64,000 bases of DNA, taken from the NCBI RefSeq assembly GCF_900105325.1, contig NZ_FNSU01000003.1:2356001-2420000 (forward strand). Direction: 5' to 3'. Shown one piece after another: positions 17,290-25,272 of this stretch. The stretch comes from Pseudomonas marginalis (GTDB taxonomy: Bacteria > Pseudomonadota > Gammaproteobacteria > Pseudomonadales > Pseudomonadaceae). The notes beneath the pieces are model-generated. The model was not told the origin of the DNA and did not search any database. It saw only the letters and a list, made by a program, of their open reading frames with translations. The position numbers and the translations under genes were made by a program. Each line of letters opens with the position of its first letter. Position 1 is the first letter of the stretch.

Positions 17290-17748
17290 TTACTGCTCGC
17301 TGATGGATTTCACCTCGGCCTTGGCAGCACCGCCAATCGCAATGCGCTTAGGCTTGGCTTCCTCCGGTACCACCCTGAGCAGGTCGATGCTCAGCAACCC
17401 GTTGGCGAGTTGTGCGCCCTGCACTTCAATGTGGTCGACCAGGCGGAACGACAAACGGAACGCGCGCTGGGCGATGCCCTGGTGCAGGTAGGTGATGCCC
17501 TCATCGTGTTCGCGCTTGCCGCCGGCGACGGTCAACACGCCTTTTTCCACCTGGATCTCCAGGTCATCCTCCACCAGGCCTGCCGCCGCGATGACGATCC
17601 GGTAGTGATCTTCACCGTGCTTCTCGACGTTGTGAGGTGGGTAGGTGGTACCGGCCTCGCTGCGAAGCGCCGATTCAAAAAGGTCATTGAAGCGGTCAAA
17701 GCCGACGGAATGACGGAACAGTGGGGCCAACGAAAGAGTAGTAGCCAT
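17290..17748 (-). CDS. ibpA: Small heat-shock protein IbpA/Hsp20
   Basis: A 152-residue alpha-crystallin-domain chaperone (domain about 37-130; YRIVIAAAGLVEDDLEIQVE and FRLSFRLVDHIEV strands). It holds unfolding proteins as oligomers for later refolding by DnaK/ClpB. The length and N-terminal FDRFNDLFE motif match Pseudomonas IbpA. Its leader folds into a ROSE-like thermometer, so translation should rise with temperature. Confidence 0.93.
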   Translation of the reverse strand: MATTLSLAPLFRHSVGFDRFNDLFESALRSEAGTTYPPHNVEKHGEDHYRIVIAAAGLVEDDLEIQVEKGVLTVAGGKREHDEGITYLHQGIAQRAFRLSFRLVDHIEVQGAQLANGLLSIDLLRVVPEEAKPKRIAIGGAAKAEVKSISEQ

Positions 17749-17758
17749 TGCAAAATCT

Positions 17759-17825
17759 CCTGAGTTTTCTCCAAGTGATTTGACACGCGACCCGTATTCG
17801 GCATCGCGTAAAACCTAAGTAGGTT
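17759..17825 (-). promoter_or_regulatory. ROSE-like RNA thermometer in the ibpA leader
   Basis: Read on the minus strand, the leader holds three hairpins in order: I, AACCTA-CT-TAGGTT (17812-17825); II, ACGCGA...TCGCGT with an inner CCG/CGG stem (17785-17809); III, CTTGGAG-AAAA-CTCAGG (17759-17775). Hairpin III pairs the Shine-Dalgarno AGGAG region with a 5' UUG strand, leaving a bulged G, the layout of ROSE thermometers. A CTTGAAA box at 17838-17844 resembles a sigma-32 -35 element, but I see no well-spaced -10. Confidence 0.75.
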
Positions 17826-18004
17826 CAGGGGAAAAAATTTCAAGCAGCGCCAGCAAAAAAATTTATCCGCTGCTGTGATTGCGTGCAGACAGGCTGACGC
17901 AATGAGCATCCCCCTAGGTCGAACAATCACTCAACGCCACATAGCGAAACGACAATTGTTGACTAGACTCATGGGCGCACTGCACTGGCAATGGGAATCG
18001 CTGC

Positions 18005-18820
18005 ATGAGTGAAACAAACGCGCGGGCAGGGATGTTTTCCAGCCCGTGGCGACACAGGGAGTTGTTGTTTTCCATGGTCCAGCGGGAAGTGATTGGGCGT
18101 TATCGAGGCTCCATCATGGGGCTGTTGTGGTCGTTCCTTAACCCGCTATTCATGTTGCTGGTCTACACCTTCGTGTTCAGCGTGATGTTCAAGCTGCGCT
18201 GGCCCGCGGGCGACGGTTCGCGCACCGAGTTTGCGCTGCTGGTATTTGCCGGCCTGCTGGTGTTCAACGTGTTCGCCGAATGCGTGGGGCGTGCGCCGGG
18301 CCTGATCATCGCCAATGCCAACTACGTCAAGAAAGTCGTGTTCCCCCTCGAGATCCTGCCGTGGGTGGTGCTGGGCGCCGTGTTGTTCCACACCCTGGCC
18401 AGCCTGGTGATCTGGCTGGTCTTCCACCTGGTGTTTTTCGGCTGGCCGCCCCTGACCAGTGTGTTGCTGCCCCTGGTGTTATTGCCACTGGCGCTCTTCA
18501 CACTGGGAGTCACCTGGCTATTGGCAGCGCTGGGGGTTTACCTGCGTGATGTCGGCCAGGTGGTGGGCGTGCTGACCACGGCATTGATGTTTGTCTCGGC
18601 GATTTTTTACCCGACCAGCGCATTTCCGCCGGCCTACCAGGGCATCCTTCACCTCAACCCGCTCACCCTGGTGGTCGAACAGGCCCGTGACGTGCTGTTC
18701 TGGGGCGTGATACCGGACCCTTTCACCTGGGCCTGCGGCCTGCTGGTGGCGGGGGGTATCGCCTGGCTAGGGTTCACCTGGTTCCAGAAAACCCGCAAAG
18801 GATTTGCCGATGTGCTCTGA
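18005..18820 (+). CDS. wzm: Polysaccharide ABC exporter permease (Wzm-like)
   Basis: A 271-residue ABC-2 permease with six membrane helices; the N-terminal FSMVQREVIGRYRGSIMGLLWSFLNPLFML block is the Wzm/KpsM gate-helix region. It should form a channel with the following ATPase and carry a lipid-linked glycan across the inner membrane. The end overlaps the next gene by 11 bases, so the two are translated together. Confidence 0.9.
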   Translation: MSETNARAGMFSSPWRHRELLFSMVQREVIGRYRGSIMGLLWSFLNPLFMLLVYTFVFSVMFKLRWPAGDGSRTEFALLVFAGLLVFNVFAECVGRAPGLIIANANYVKKVVFPLEILPWVVLGAVLFHTLASLVIWLVFHLVFFGWPPLTSVLLPLVLLPLALFTLGVTWLLAALGVYLRDVGQVVGVLTTALMFVSAIFYPTSAFPPAYQGILHLNPLTLVVEQARDVLFWGVIPDPFTWACGLLVAGGIAWLGFTWFQKTRKGFADVL

Positions 18821-20078
18821 CATCGCCGTACAAACGGCCCACCTGAGTAAGAGCTATCACATCTACGACACGCCCAGGGATCGCCTGTGGCAGCTGTTGT
18901 CTCGCGGGCAAAAGCAGTTCTATCGAGAATTCTGGGCACTGCGGGACGTGTCGCTGCAACTGTGCAAAGGTGAAACGGTAGGGATCATCGGTCGCAACGG
19001 CAGCGGCAAATCGACGCTGCTGCAACTGATCTGCGGCACGCTCAGTGCCACCTCCGGCAGCATTGAGAGCCATGGCCGCGTGGCGGCGTTGCTGGAGCTG
19101 GGCTCGGGCTTCAATCACGATTTCACCGGGCGTGAAAACGTCTATATGAACGGTGCGGTATTGGGGCTCAGTCACGCGGAAATCGACGCCCGTTTTGCCC
19201 AGATCACCGACTTTGCCAATATTGGCGACTTCATCGACCAACCCACCAAGACCTACTCAAGCGGCATGCTGGTGCGACTGGCCTTCGCCGTCGCGGTGTG
19301 CGTGGACCCCGACATCCTGATCGTCGATGAAGCCCTGGCAGTGGGCGACGCGTCCTTCCAGTTCAAGTGCCTCAATCGGCTGGAAGCGCTCACCCAGCAA
19401 GGCACGACGCTGCTGTTCGTGTCCCATGACATGGGCATGGTCAAACGCTTTTGCAATCGGGTGATTTACCTGCGCGAAGGCCAGGTGCGCGCCAGTGGCT
19501 CTCCCGAAGAAATGGCCGAACTCTACCTGCTGGAGATGCGTGACGAACAGCGTCGCTGGGCCAGCGGCGGCGCGGTGGCGGTCGCCCCCAAGGCGTTTCT
19601 TGCCCAACAGGCTGGCATCGCCTTTGGCACCGATGAGGGGCATATCGTTGCGGCCTGCTTTACCAACACGGACAGCCTGTATTCAAGCTTTGTGTATGGC
19701 GAGACCATCCAGCTGCGTATCGAAACCCGGGTACGCGAAAGCATCGACCTGCCGACCCTCAGCGTGACGATCCAGGAGGCCCGGCTGCTGGTGATCGGCG
19801 GCGCCAACCTGCCGCTTCACCTGGAGGCAGCGCACGAGGGCTGGCGCAAGGCGACGCTCAACGTCCGCTTCCCCGCCAACCTTGCGGCGGGCAAGTACCA
19901 CATCACGCTGAAACTGATGAATGGCCACCTCGAAGAAACCGCGCAGCTTATCGAGAAGCAGGTCGCGCTGCTGGCGTTCGACACCTTGCCGGGCCCCCGG
20001 GAATTCCTTGGTTTCGTCGATCTGGGAATAGAGGCCGGTCCTGCCCCTCACACGAATGAACCGGGGGTGCTGCAATGA
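18810..20078 (+). CDS. wzt: Polysaccharide ABC exporter ATPase with C-terminal glycan-binding domain (Wzt-like)
   Basis: A 422-residue protein. Walker A GRNGSGKST (about 56-64), signature SSGM (short LSGGQ variant YSSGMLVRLAF, normal for Wzt), Walker B ILIVDEALAVGD and switch His in FVSHD are present. Residues about 250-415 form a Wzt_C beta-sandwich, which in E. coli O8/O9 Wzt reads the non-reducing-end cap of the finished polymer. The start is ATG 18810, inside the permease 3' end. Presence of Wzt_C suggests that export needs a terminal modification, perhaps methyl or pyruvate from this locus. Confidence 0.9.
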   Translation: MCSDIAVQTAHLSKSYHIYDTPRDRLWQLLSRGQKQFYREFWALRDVSLQLCKGETVGIIGRNGSGKSTLLQLICGTLSATSGSIESHGRVAALLELGSGFNHDFTGRENVYMNGAVLGLSHAEIDARFAQITDFANIGDFIDQPTKTYSSGMLVRLAFAVAVCVDPDILIVDEALAVGDASFQFKCLNRLEALTQQGTTLLFVSHDMGMVKRFCNRVIYLREGQVRASGSPEEMAELYLLEMRDEQRRWASGGAVAVAPKAFLAQQAGIAFGTDEGHIVAACFTNTDSLYSSFVYGETIQLRIETRVRESIDLPTLSVTIQEARLLVIGGANLPLHLEAAHEGWRKATLNVRFPANLAAGKYHITLKLMNGHLEETAQLIEKQVALLAFDTLPGPREFLGFVDLGIEAGPAPHTNEPGVLQ

Positions 20079-21397
20079 GCCGAGAGTGGCAGGTCGGGAT
20101 CTTCGGCACATTCGATGTCGCCAATTATGGCGACTTGCTGTTTCCCATCCTCGCCGAGGCGGAATTGACCCGGCGCCTGGGCACGATAACGCTGCACCGG
20201 TTTTCCTATCACGGGAAAACGCCGTCCGAATGGCCGTACGAGGTCACCTCACTGAGCCGTTTGCCGGACATCGCCGGTCAGTTGGATGGAGTATTGATCG
20301 GCGGTGGTTTCATTGTGCGTTTCGACAAGCTGGTGGCAAGCGGTTATTACCCCCCGGATGCCGCCATTCACCACCCCACCGGCTACTGGCTGACGCCCGC
20401 GCTGATCGCGCTGCAACATGGCATCCCATTGATCTGGAATGCGCCGGGCATGCATTGCAACGACATCCCGCCGTGGGCCGCACCACTGGTGCAACTGACC
20501 CTCGAACACAGCCCGCACATCAGGGTACGCGATGCGCTGTCCCAATCGGCCCTGGCCCAACTGTCACCGACGGCCCAGGTCGAGGTGCTTCCCGACACGG
20601 CCTTTGGCCTGCCACGCCTGCTCGACCCTCAATCGCCTTCTGCCCCGTTCCTGGAGCTGTGCAGCAGCGCCGGCCTGACCCAACCCTATCTGGTGGTGCA
20701 TGCGATGTGGGGGTTGAACAGCTTCCTGCAGCTGTGGCAAACCCATGCCGGGCAGTTCGAGGACGTGCAACTGCTGCTGCTGCCCATAGGGCCAGTACTG
20801 GGTGATCACGAATCCGTACTGGGCGACGGCCTTGCGCGCGCGCGTTGCCTGCCCTTCTGGCCAGAGCCCCTGCTGCTGGCAGAACTGCTCGCCCATGCCG
20901 AAGGAGTAATCGGACACAGCTACCACCTGGCGATCAGTGCATTGGCCTTTGGTGTGCCGATCTTCTGCTCGGCGGACCTGGGCACCGGCAAATACACTGC
21001 GCTGCCGAGCCATGGACGAATATTCCAATTACGCCGGGACCAGCCGATTGATCCGCAGTGGTTTCGCGCACAGCTGGGCAAGCAACCGGTGTCCCAGGTG
21101 ACCGCCGACGCGATGGTACAGATCGACGCACATTGGGACCGCGTGGCCGAGTTGATCCGCGAAGGTCGCAGGCCCACGCAGCCCGCGCTCAACCGCTACT
21201 GGCAAGCCTTGCCGGGTGTTCTCGAAGACCTGCACTCACTCCTCGAAAGCCAGGCCGCCGAGCGACAACACGAACGCGAGCAACATCAACAGGCACTGGA
21301 AACGCTGTACCGCTCCAACTCGTTCAAGCTGACGGCGCCGTTGCGCCATCTGCGCCGAACCCTGAACAAATGGCTGGGAGCCCTTCGACATGATTGA
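20075..21397 (+). CDS. Polysaccharide pyruvyltransferase family protein
   Basis: A 440-residue protein of the CsaB/WcaK pyruvyltransferase family: N-terminal GTFDVANYGDLLFPILAE (about 11-28), GVLIGGGF, and C-terminal GVIGHSYHLAISALAFGVPIF (about 270-290). It likely transfers pyruvate from PEP onto a sugar as a ketal. The last 50 residues are different: a charged coiled coil followed by SNSFKLTAPLRHLRR, a motif also found near the N-terminus of the glycosyltransferase at 22091. ATGA overlap with wzt; 8-base overlap with the next gene. Confidence 0.85.
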   Translation: MSREWQVGIFGTFDVANYGDLLFPILAEAELTRRLGTITLHRFSYHGKTPSEWPYEVTSLSRLPDIAGQLDGVLIGGGFIVRFDKLVASGYYPPDAAIHHPTGYWLTPALIALQHGIPLIWNAPGMHCNDIPPWAAPLVQLTLEHSPHIRVRDALSQSALAQLSPTAQVEVLPDTAFGLPRLLDPQSPSAPFLELCSSAGLTQPYLVVHAMWGLNSFLQLWQTHAGQFEDVQLLLLPIGPVLGDHESVLGDGLARARCLPFWPEPLLLAELLAHAEGVIGHSYHLAISALAFGVPIFCSADLGTGKYTALPSHGRIFQLRRDQPIDPQWFRAQLGKQPVSQVTADAMVQIDAHWDRVAELIREGRRPTQPALNRYWQALPGVLEDLHSLLESQAAERQHEREQHQQALETLYRSNSFKLTAPLRHLRRTLNKWLGALRHD

Positions 21398-22094
21398 CCT
21401 GAGCAAACTGACGGCCCAACGCCTGCAGACCGTGCCTTTTTCCTGGGCGCAAATCGGTGCGCTCTACACCCCCGACGATGCCAAGGCGCTGGCCGAAACC
21501 TACCCGCACGACCACTTCAAGACGGTCTCCGGCTACGGCGGGGCCAAGGACTACGAATACGAGGCGCGGCAATTGATCGCCATGGGCAGCCACGAAGTGG
21601 TCAATCCACAAGCCTTGAGCCCGCAATGGCTGGCACTGGCCCACAGCCTCTGTTCGCCGCAGTACCGCCAGGCCCTCTCCGCGCTGACCGGGGTGGACGT
21701 GACCGAGGTCCCCATGGAGGCCAACCTGTTCCACTACGGCCCCGGGGCCAACCTCGGGCCGCACCCGGACCTGGACGACAAACTGGTCACGCACATTTTG
21801 TACTTCAATCAGACCTGGGACCCCGCCGATGGCGGCTGCCTGCAGATCCTCGGCTCTGCCAGGCCCACCGATATCGTCGCGCAAGTGACGCCCGAGGTCG
21901 GCAACTCGGCGATTCTGGTGCGCGCCGACAACTCCTGGCATGCGGTTTCACGGGTGGTCGAGGGTTGTCGTTCTTCCAGGCGCAGCGTGACGGTGACGTT
22001 TTACCGCCCCGGCTCTACCAGCTCGATGTGGCCGGACAACGACCCGACACCTCTGCACGCTTACGGCGAACAGCACAACACAAGGTTTTCATGA
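21390..22094 (+). CDS. 2-oxoglutarate/Fe(II)-dependent oxygenase
   Basis: A 234-residue 2OG-FeII_Oxy_3-type (prolyl-hydroxylase-like) oxygenase. Iron ligands are the HxD of GPHPDLDD (about 125-127) and the His of NSWHAVSRV (about 183); the 2-oxoglutarate Arg is in SRRSVTVTFY. It overlaps genes on both sides by 4-8 bases, so it is a full member of the glycan operon. The substrate may be a sugar, lipid carrier or partner protein; sequence does not decide. Confidence 0.85.
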   Translation: MIDLSKLTAQRLQTVPFSWAQIGALYTPDDAKALAETYPHDHFKTVSGYGGAKDYEYEARQLIAMGSHEVVNPQALSPQWLALAHSLCSPQYRQALSALTGVDVTEVPMEANLFHYGPGANLGPHPDLDDKLVTHILYFNQTWDPADGGCLQILGSARPTDIVAQVTPEVGNSAILVRADNSWHAVSRVVEGCRSSRRSVTVTFYRPGSTSSMWPDNDPTPLHAYGEQHNTRFS

Positions 22095-24262
22095 AGGACG
22101 GCATCATGGATAAGGACACTCTGGCCACCCTTGAGCGCGAAAGCGTTCGCATGGAACGCGATGCGGCCATCAGGGAGCGAGACGCGGCGCTGGCCTACAT
22201 CGCCATGTTGAAAAATACCCGCTCGTGGCGGATCACCAAGCCCTTGCGGGCGCTGCTGCATTGGTTGAGGTATCGGGCGCCGCACACAGAAGCCGACACG
22301 CCCGACTTCCTGCACGGGCAATATCTGCCGTTGCACACTGCATCGAAAAAAACACTGTCGCCATCGGCTGATTCAGCATCACCAGAGGCGCGCTTCGACA
22401 TCCTCTGCTTCGCCAACATCGACTGGGCCGCACGCTTCCAGCGGCCCCAGCAGTTGATGAGCCAGTTCGCCCGTCACGGCCACCGCGTGTTCTACATCAT
22501 GCCCTCCCGCAGCGCCGAGCCTGGCCAGGCCTACAGCACCTTGGAAGTGGCACCCGGGGTATTCGAGGTGACATTGCAGCGCGACGAGTTCGTAGACTGC
22601 TACACCCAGCGCATGTCGGAAAAACACCTGCAAACCTACGCCAACGCAATCGATGCGCTGGCCAAGGATTGGCGCATAAAAACCGCAGTCAGCGTGGTGC
22701 ACCTGGCGTTCTGGTCTGCGCTCGCGCATCGGTTGCGCGGCACCCACGGCTGGAAAATCCAGTACGACTGCATGGATGACTGGGTGGGCTTTCCGGGGAT
22801 CGGCGCGACGTTGCTGGAGGAAGAGCACACCCTGGTCCGAGACGCCGACCTGGTGACGGTCACCGCTGCCCTGCTGCAGGAAAAATGGGCCGCGATGAGC
22901 CGCAACTGCCTGTTGCTGCGCAATGGCGTGGATGTCGAGTTCTTCGAGCGCAATTGTGTGCCCAACCCCTTGATGGCGGAGATCGAGCGGCCGCTGATCG
23001 GCTTCTACGGTGCCCTGGCCGAATGGGTCGATTTGCCCTTGATCGCGGGCATCGCCCGGCTGCGGCCGGACTGGAACTTTGTGTTGATCGGCGACATTTT
23101 CGTCAAGGACCTGGCCGGGCTGGACCGCCTGCCCAATGTGCATTTACTCGGCAGGAAGCCCTATGCACAGATGCCGTTGTACCTCTACCACTTCAATGTC
23201 TGCCTGATCCCGTTTCGCCTGTATAACGTGACCCATGCGGTCGACCCGGTGAAGTTCTACGAATTCATCAGCGCGGGCAAACCGGTGGTGTCGGTGCCAC
23301 TGGAAGAAATGCAGATCTACGCGGATTTCGTGTATTTCGCCAGCGAACCGCAGGCCTTCATCGAGCAGATCGAGCGCGCCCTGAACGAAACCGATACCCA
23401 GGCCGCCAGCCGGCGCCTGGCACTCGCCAGCGCCAATGAATGGCGCCACCGCTTCGACGCCAACCTCAGTGCGCTGAAGTCCTTGCACCCGAAAGTGTCG
23501 ATCGTGATCGTCACCTATAACAATGTCGAACTGACCCAGGGCTGCATCCAAAGCCTGTTGCGCAACACCACGTACCCCGATTACGAACTGATCATTGTCG
23601 ACAATGCGTCCTCGGACGACACGCGCAACTACCTGCGTTACCTGGGCCGCACCCACGCGAACGTCACCCTGGTGCTCAATGACCGCAACCTGGGCTTCGC
23701 CGCCGCGAATAACCAGGGGCTGCGCCTGGCGGCCGGGGAATACCTGGTGCTGCTCAACAACGATACCGTGGTGCCCAAGGGCTGGGTCGACCCGTTGCTG
23801 CGCCACCTGCAAGACCCGCAGATTGGCCTGGTCGGCCCGATGACCAACTCGGTAGGCAACGAAGCGAAAGTGCTCGTCGACTACGTCGGCCTCGAACACA
23901 TGGAGGCCTTCGCCGATCAACACGTCGCGCGGCATCGCGGTCGCACCTTCGATATCAGCATGCTCGCCATGTTCTGCGTGGCCATGCGCCGCGAGGTGCT
24001 GGAACGCATCGGTTGGCTGGATGAGGCGTTCGGCATCGGCATGTTCGAAGACGATGACTACAGCCGGCGCATCCAGGCGGCCGGCCTCAGGACCGTGTGT
24101 GCCGAGGATGCCTTTATCCACCACTACGGGCAGGCGTCCTTCAAGAAGCTGATTGCCAGCGGCGAGTATCAAGCGCTGTGGGACAAGAACCAGGCGTACT
24201 TTGAAAGCAAATGGGGCACATGGACGCGCCCTGAACCGCAGCGCAAATCGGGTAACCCTTGA
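22091..24262 (+). CDS. Dual glycosyltransferase, GT4-like plus GT2 fusion (first copy)
   Basis: A 723-residue protein in four parts: a charged coiled coil (about 10-45), the NTRSWRITKPLRALL motif, a GT-B half (about 98-460; FANIDWAARFQRPQQL, DCMDDW, KFYEFISAGKPVVSVPL) and a GT-A GT2 domain (about 468-700; SIVIVTYNN, VDNASSDDT, LLNNDT, EDDDYSRR). Two transferase activities on one chain suggest that it adds two consecutive sugars. Start ATG 22091 overlaps the oxygenase stop; ATG 22106 is an alternative. The gene at 25273 repeats the GT-B plus GT2 layout. Confidence 0.87.
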   Translation: MKDGIMDKDTLATLERESVRMERDAAIRERDAALAYIAMLKNTRSWRITKPLRALLHWLRYRAPHTEADTPDFLHGQYLPLHTASKKTLSPSADSASPEARFDILCFANIDWAARFQRPQQLMSQFARHGHRVFYIMPSRSAEPGQAYSTLEVAPGVFEVTLQRDEFVDCYTQRMSEKHLQTYANAIDALAKDWRIKTAVSVVHLAFWSALAHRLRGTHGWKIQYDCMDDWVGFPGIGATLLEEEHTLVRDADLVTVTAALLQEKWAAMSRNCLLLRNGVDVEFFERNCVPNPLMAEIERPLIGFYGALAEWVDLPLIAGIARLRPDWNFVLIGDIFVKDLAGLDRLPNVHLLGRKPYAQMPLYLYHFNVCLIPFRLYNVTHAVDPVKFYEFISAGKPVVSVPLEEMQIYADFVYFASEPQAFIEQIERALNETDTQAASRRLALASANEWRHRFDANLSALKSLHPKVSIVIVTYNNVELTQGCIQSLLRNTTYPDYELIIVDNASSDDTRNYLRYLGRTHANVTLVLNDRNLGFAAANNQGLRLAAGEYLVLLNNDTVVPKGWVDPLLRHLQDPQIGLVGPMTNSVGNEAKVLVDYVGLEHMEAFADQHVARHRGRTFDISMLAMFCVAMRREVLERIGWLDEAFGIGMFEDDDYSRRIQAAGLRTVCAEDAFIHHYGQASFKKLIASGEYQALWDKNQAYFESKWGTWTRPEPQRKSGNP

Positions 24263-24281
24263 CCAACCAAAGGAAGACACC

Positions 24282-25259
24282 GTGTTCAAGCGAATCATGC
24301 ACAAGCTCAACGGCAAGCGCGAAGGGATCGGCGCCGACAAGCAAGTCACAGCGGATCACTGGTCAGAAAACATGGCCGGCTCCGACGCCTTTTCTGCGGA
24401 TGTCTATTGGCTGGCGGTACCGACCGTACAACGCCGCCATCAGCACAAGGCAACGGCGGGCAGCGGCCATCCGGGCTGGCTGCAGTACTGCCTGAAGGAG
24501 TTTCTCGGCAACCCGGCGCCAGGCACACGGATGCTGAGCATCGGCTGCGGCACCGGCACCCTGGAGCGCGAACTCTACAGGCTCAAGGCGTTCGAGCACT
24601 GTGACGGCGTGGATATAGCGCCTGCCGCCCTCGAGGTGGCCAGAGCCGAGGCGCTGGCGATGGGCGCGTCGACGATCCAGTACTCCCTGTGTGATATCGA
24701 ACGCACTGACCTGCCAGGCAATCACTACGACGCAGTCTGGTTCAATGGCTCACTGCACCATATCCGCGAGCTGGAAGTGGTCTGCCAGCGGGTTCGCCAT
24801 AGCCTGAAACCCGGCGGCTGGCTGTTTTTCAATGAATATGTCGGGGCCAATCACTTTGCCTTTGATGCCCAGCAAAGGGCGGCCATCAGCCATGCGTTCG
24901 GCTTGATTCCCGAGCATTTGCGCCGCTCATTCGTGAAGGGTTCATACGGCCAGGTTCAACAGGTCGTGCCACTGCCCGACCCCGCCGAGGTGGTGAAAGT
25001 CGACCCGTCGGAAGCCGTGCGTTCGGCAGATATTCTGCAGGTGGTGCAGGAGCACTTTGATGTGCGTGCGCTGAACCTCTGCGGCGGTTCGCTGCTGCAG
25101 TTTCTGCTGCACGGTATCGCCGGCAACTTCACCGCGGACAACCCGCAGTCCCTCAGGGTGCTGCAGATGTTGTTCGACATCGAAGACGGGCTGATCGAGT
25201 CGGGCACGCTGAAAAGCGACTTTGTGGTGGTCGCCGCATCGCCGAAAACGTCAGGATGA
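24282..25259 (+). CDS. Class I SAM-dependent methyltransferase
   Basis: A 325-residue methyltransferase: motif I MLSIGCGTGTLERELY (about 83-98), acidic motif II GVDIAP, motif IV DAVWFNGSLHHI. It starts at a GTG (24282) with AAGGAAG 7 bases upstream. Placed between the two dual glycosyltransferases and 14 bases before the second, it probably O-methylates a sugar, possibly as the chain-ending cap read by the Wzt C-terminal domain. Confidence 0.85.
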   Translation: MFKRIMHKLNGKREGIGADKQVTADHWSENMAGSDAFSADVYWLAVPTVQRRHQHKATAGSGHPGWLQYCLKEFLGNPAPGTRMLSIGCGTGTLERELYRLKAFEHCDGVDIAPAALEVARAEALAMGASTIQYSLCDIERTDLPGNHYDAVWFNGSLHHIRELEVVCQRVRHSLKPGGWLFFNEYVGANHFAFDAQQRAAISHAFGLIPEHLRRSFVKGSYGQVQQVVPLPDPAEVVKVDPSEAVRSADILQVVQEHFDVRALNLCGGSLLQFLLHGIAGNFTADNPQSLRVLQMLFDIEDGLIESGTLKSDFVVVAASPKTSG

Positions 25260-25272
25260 GGTCGCCCCGCCC

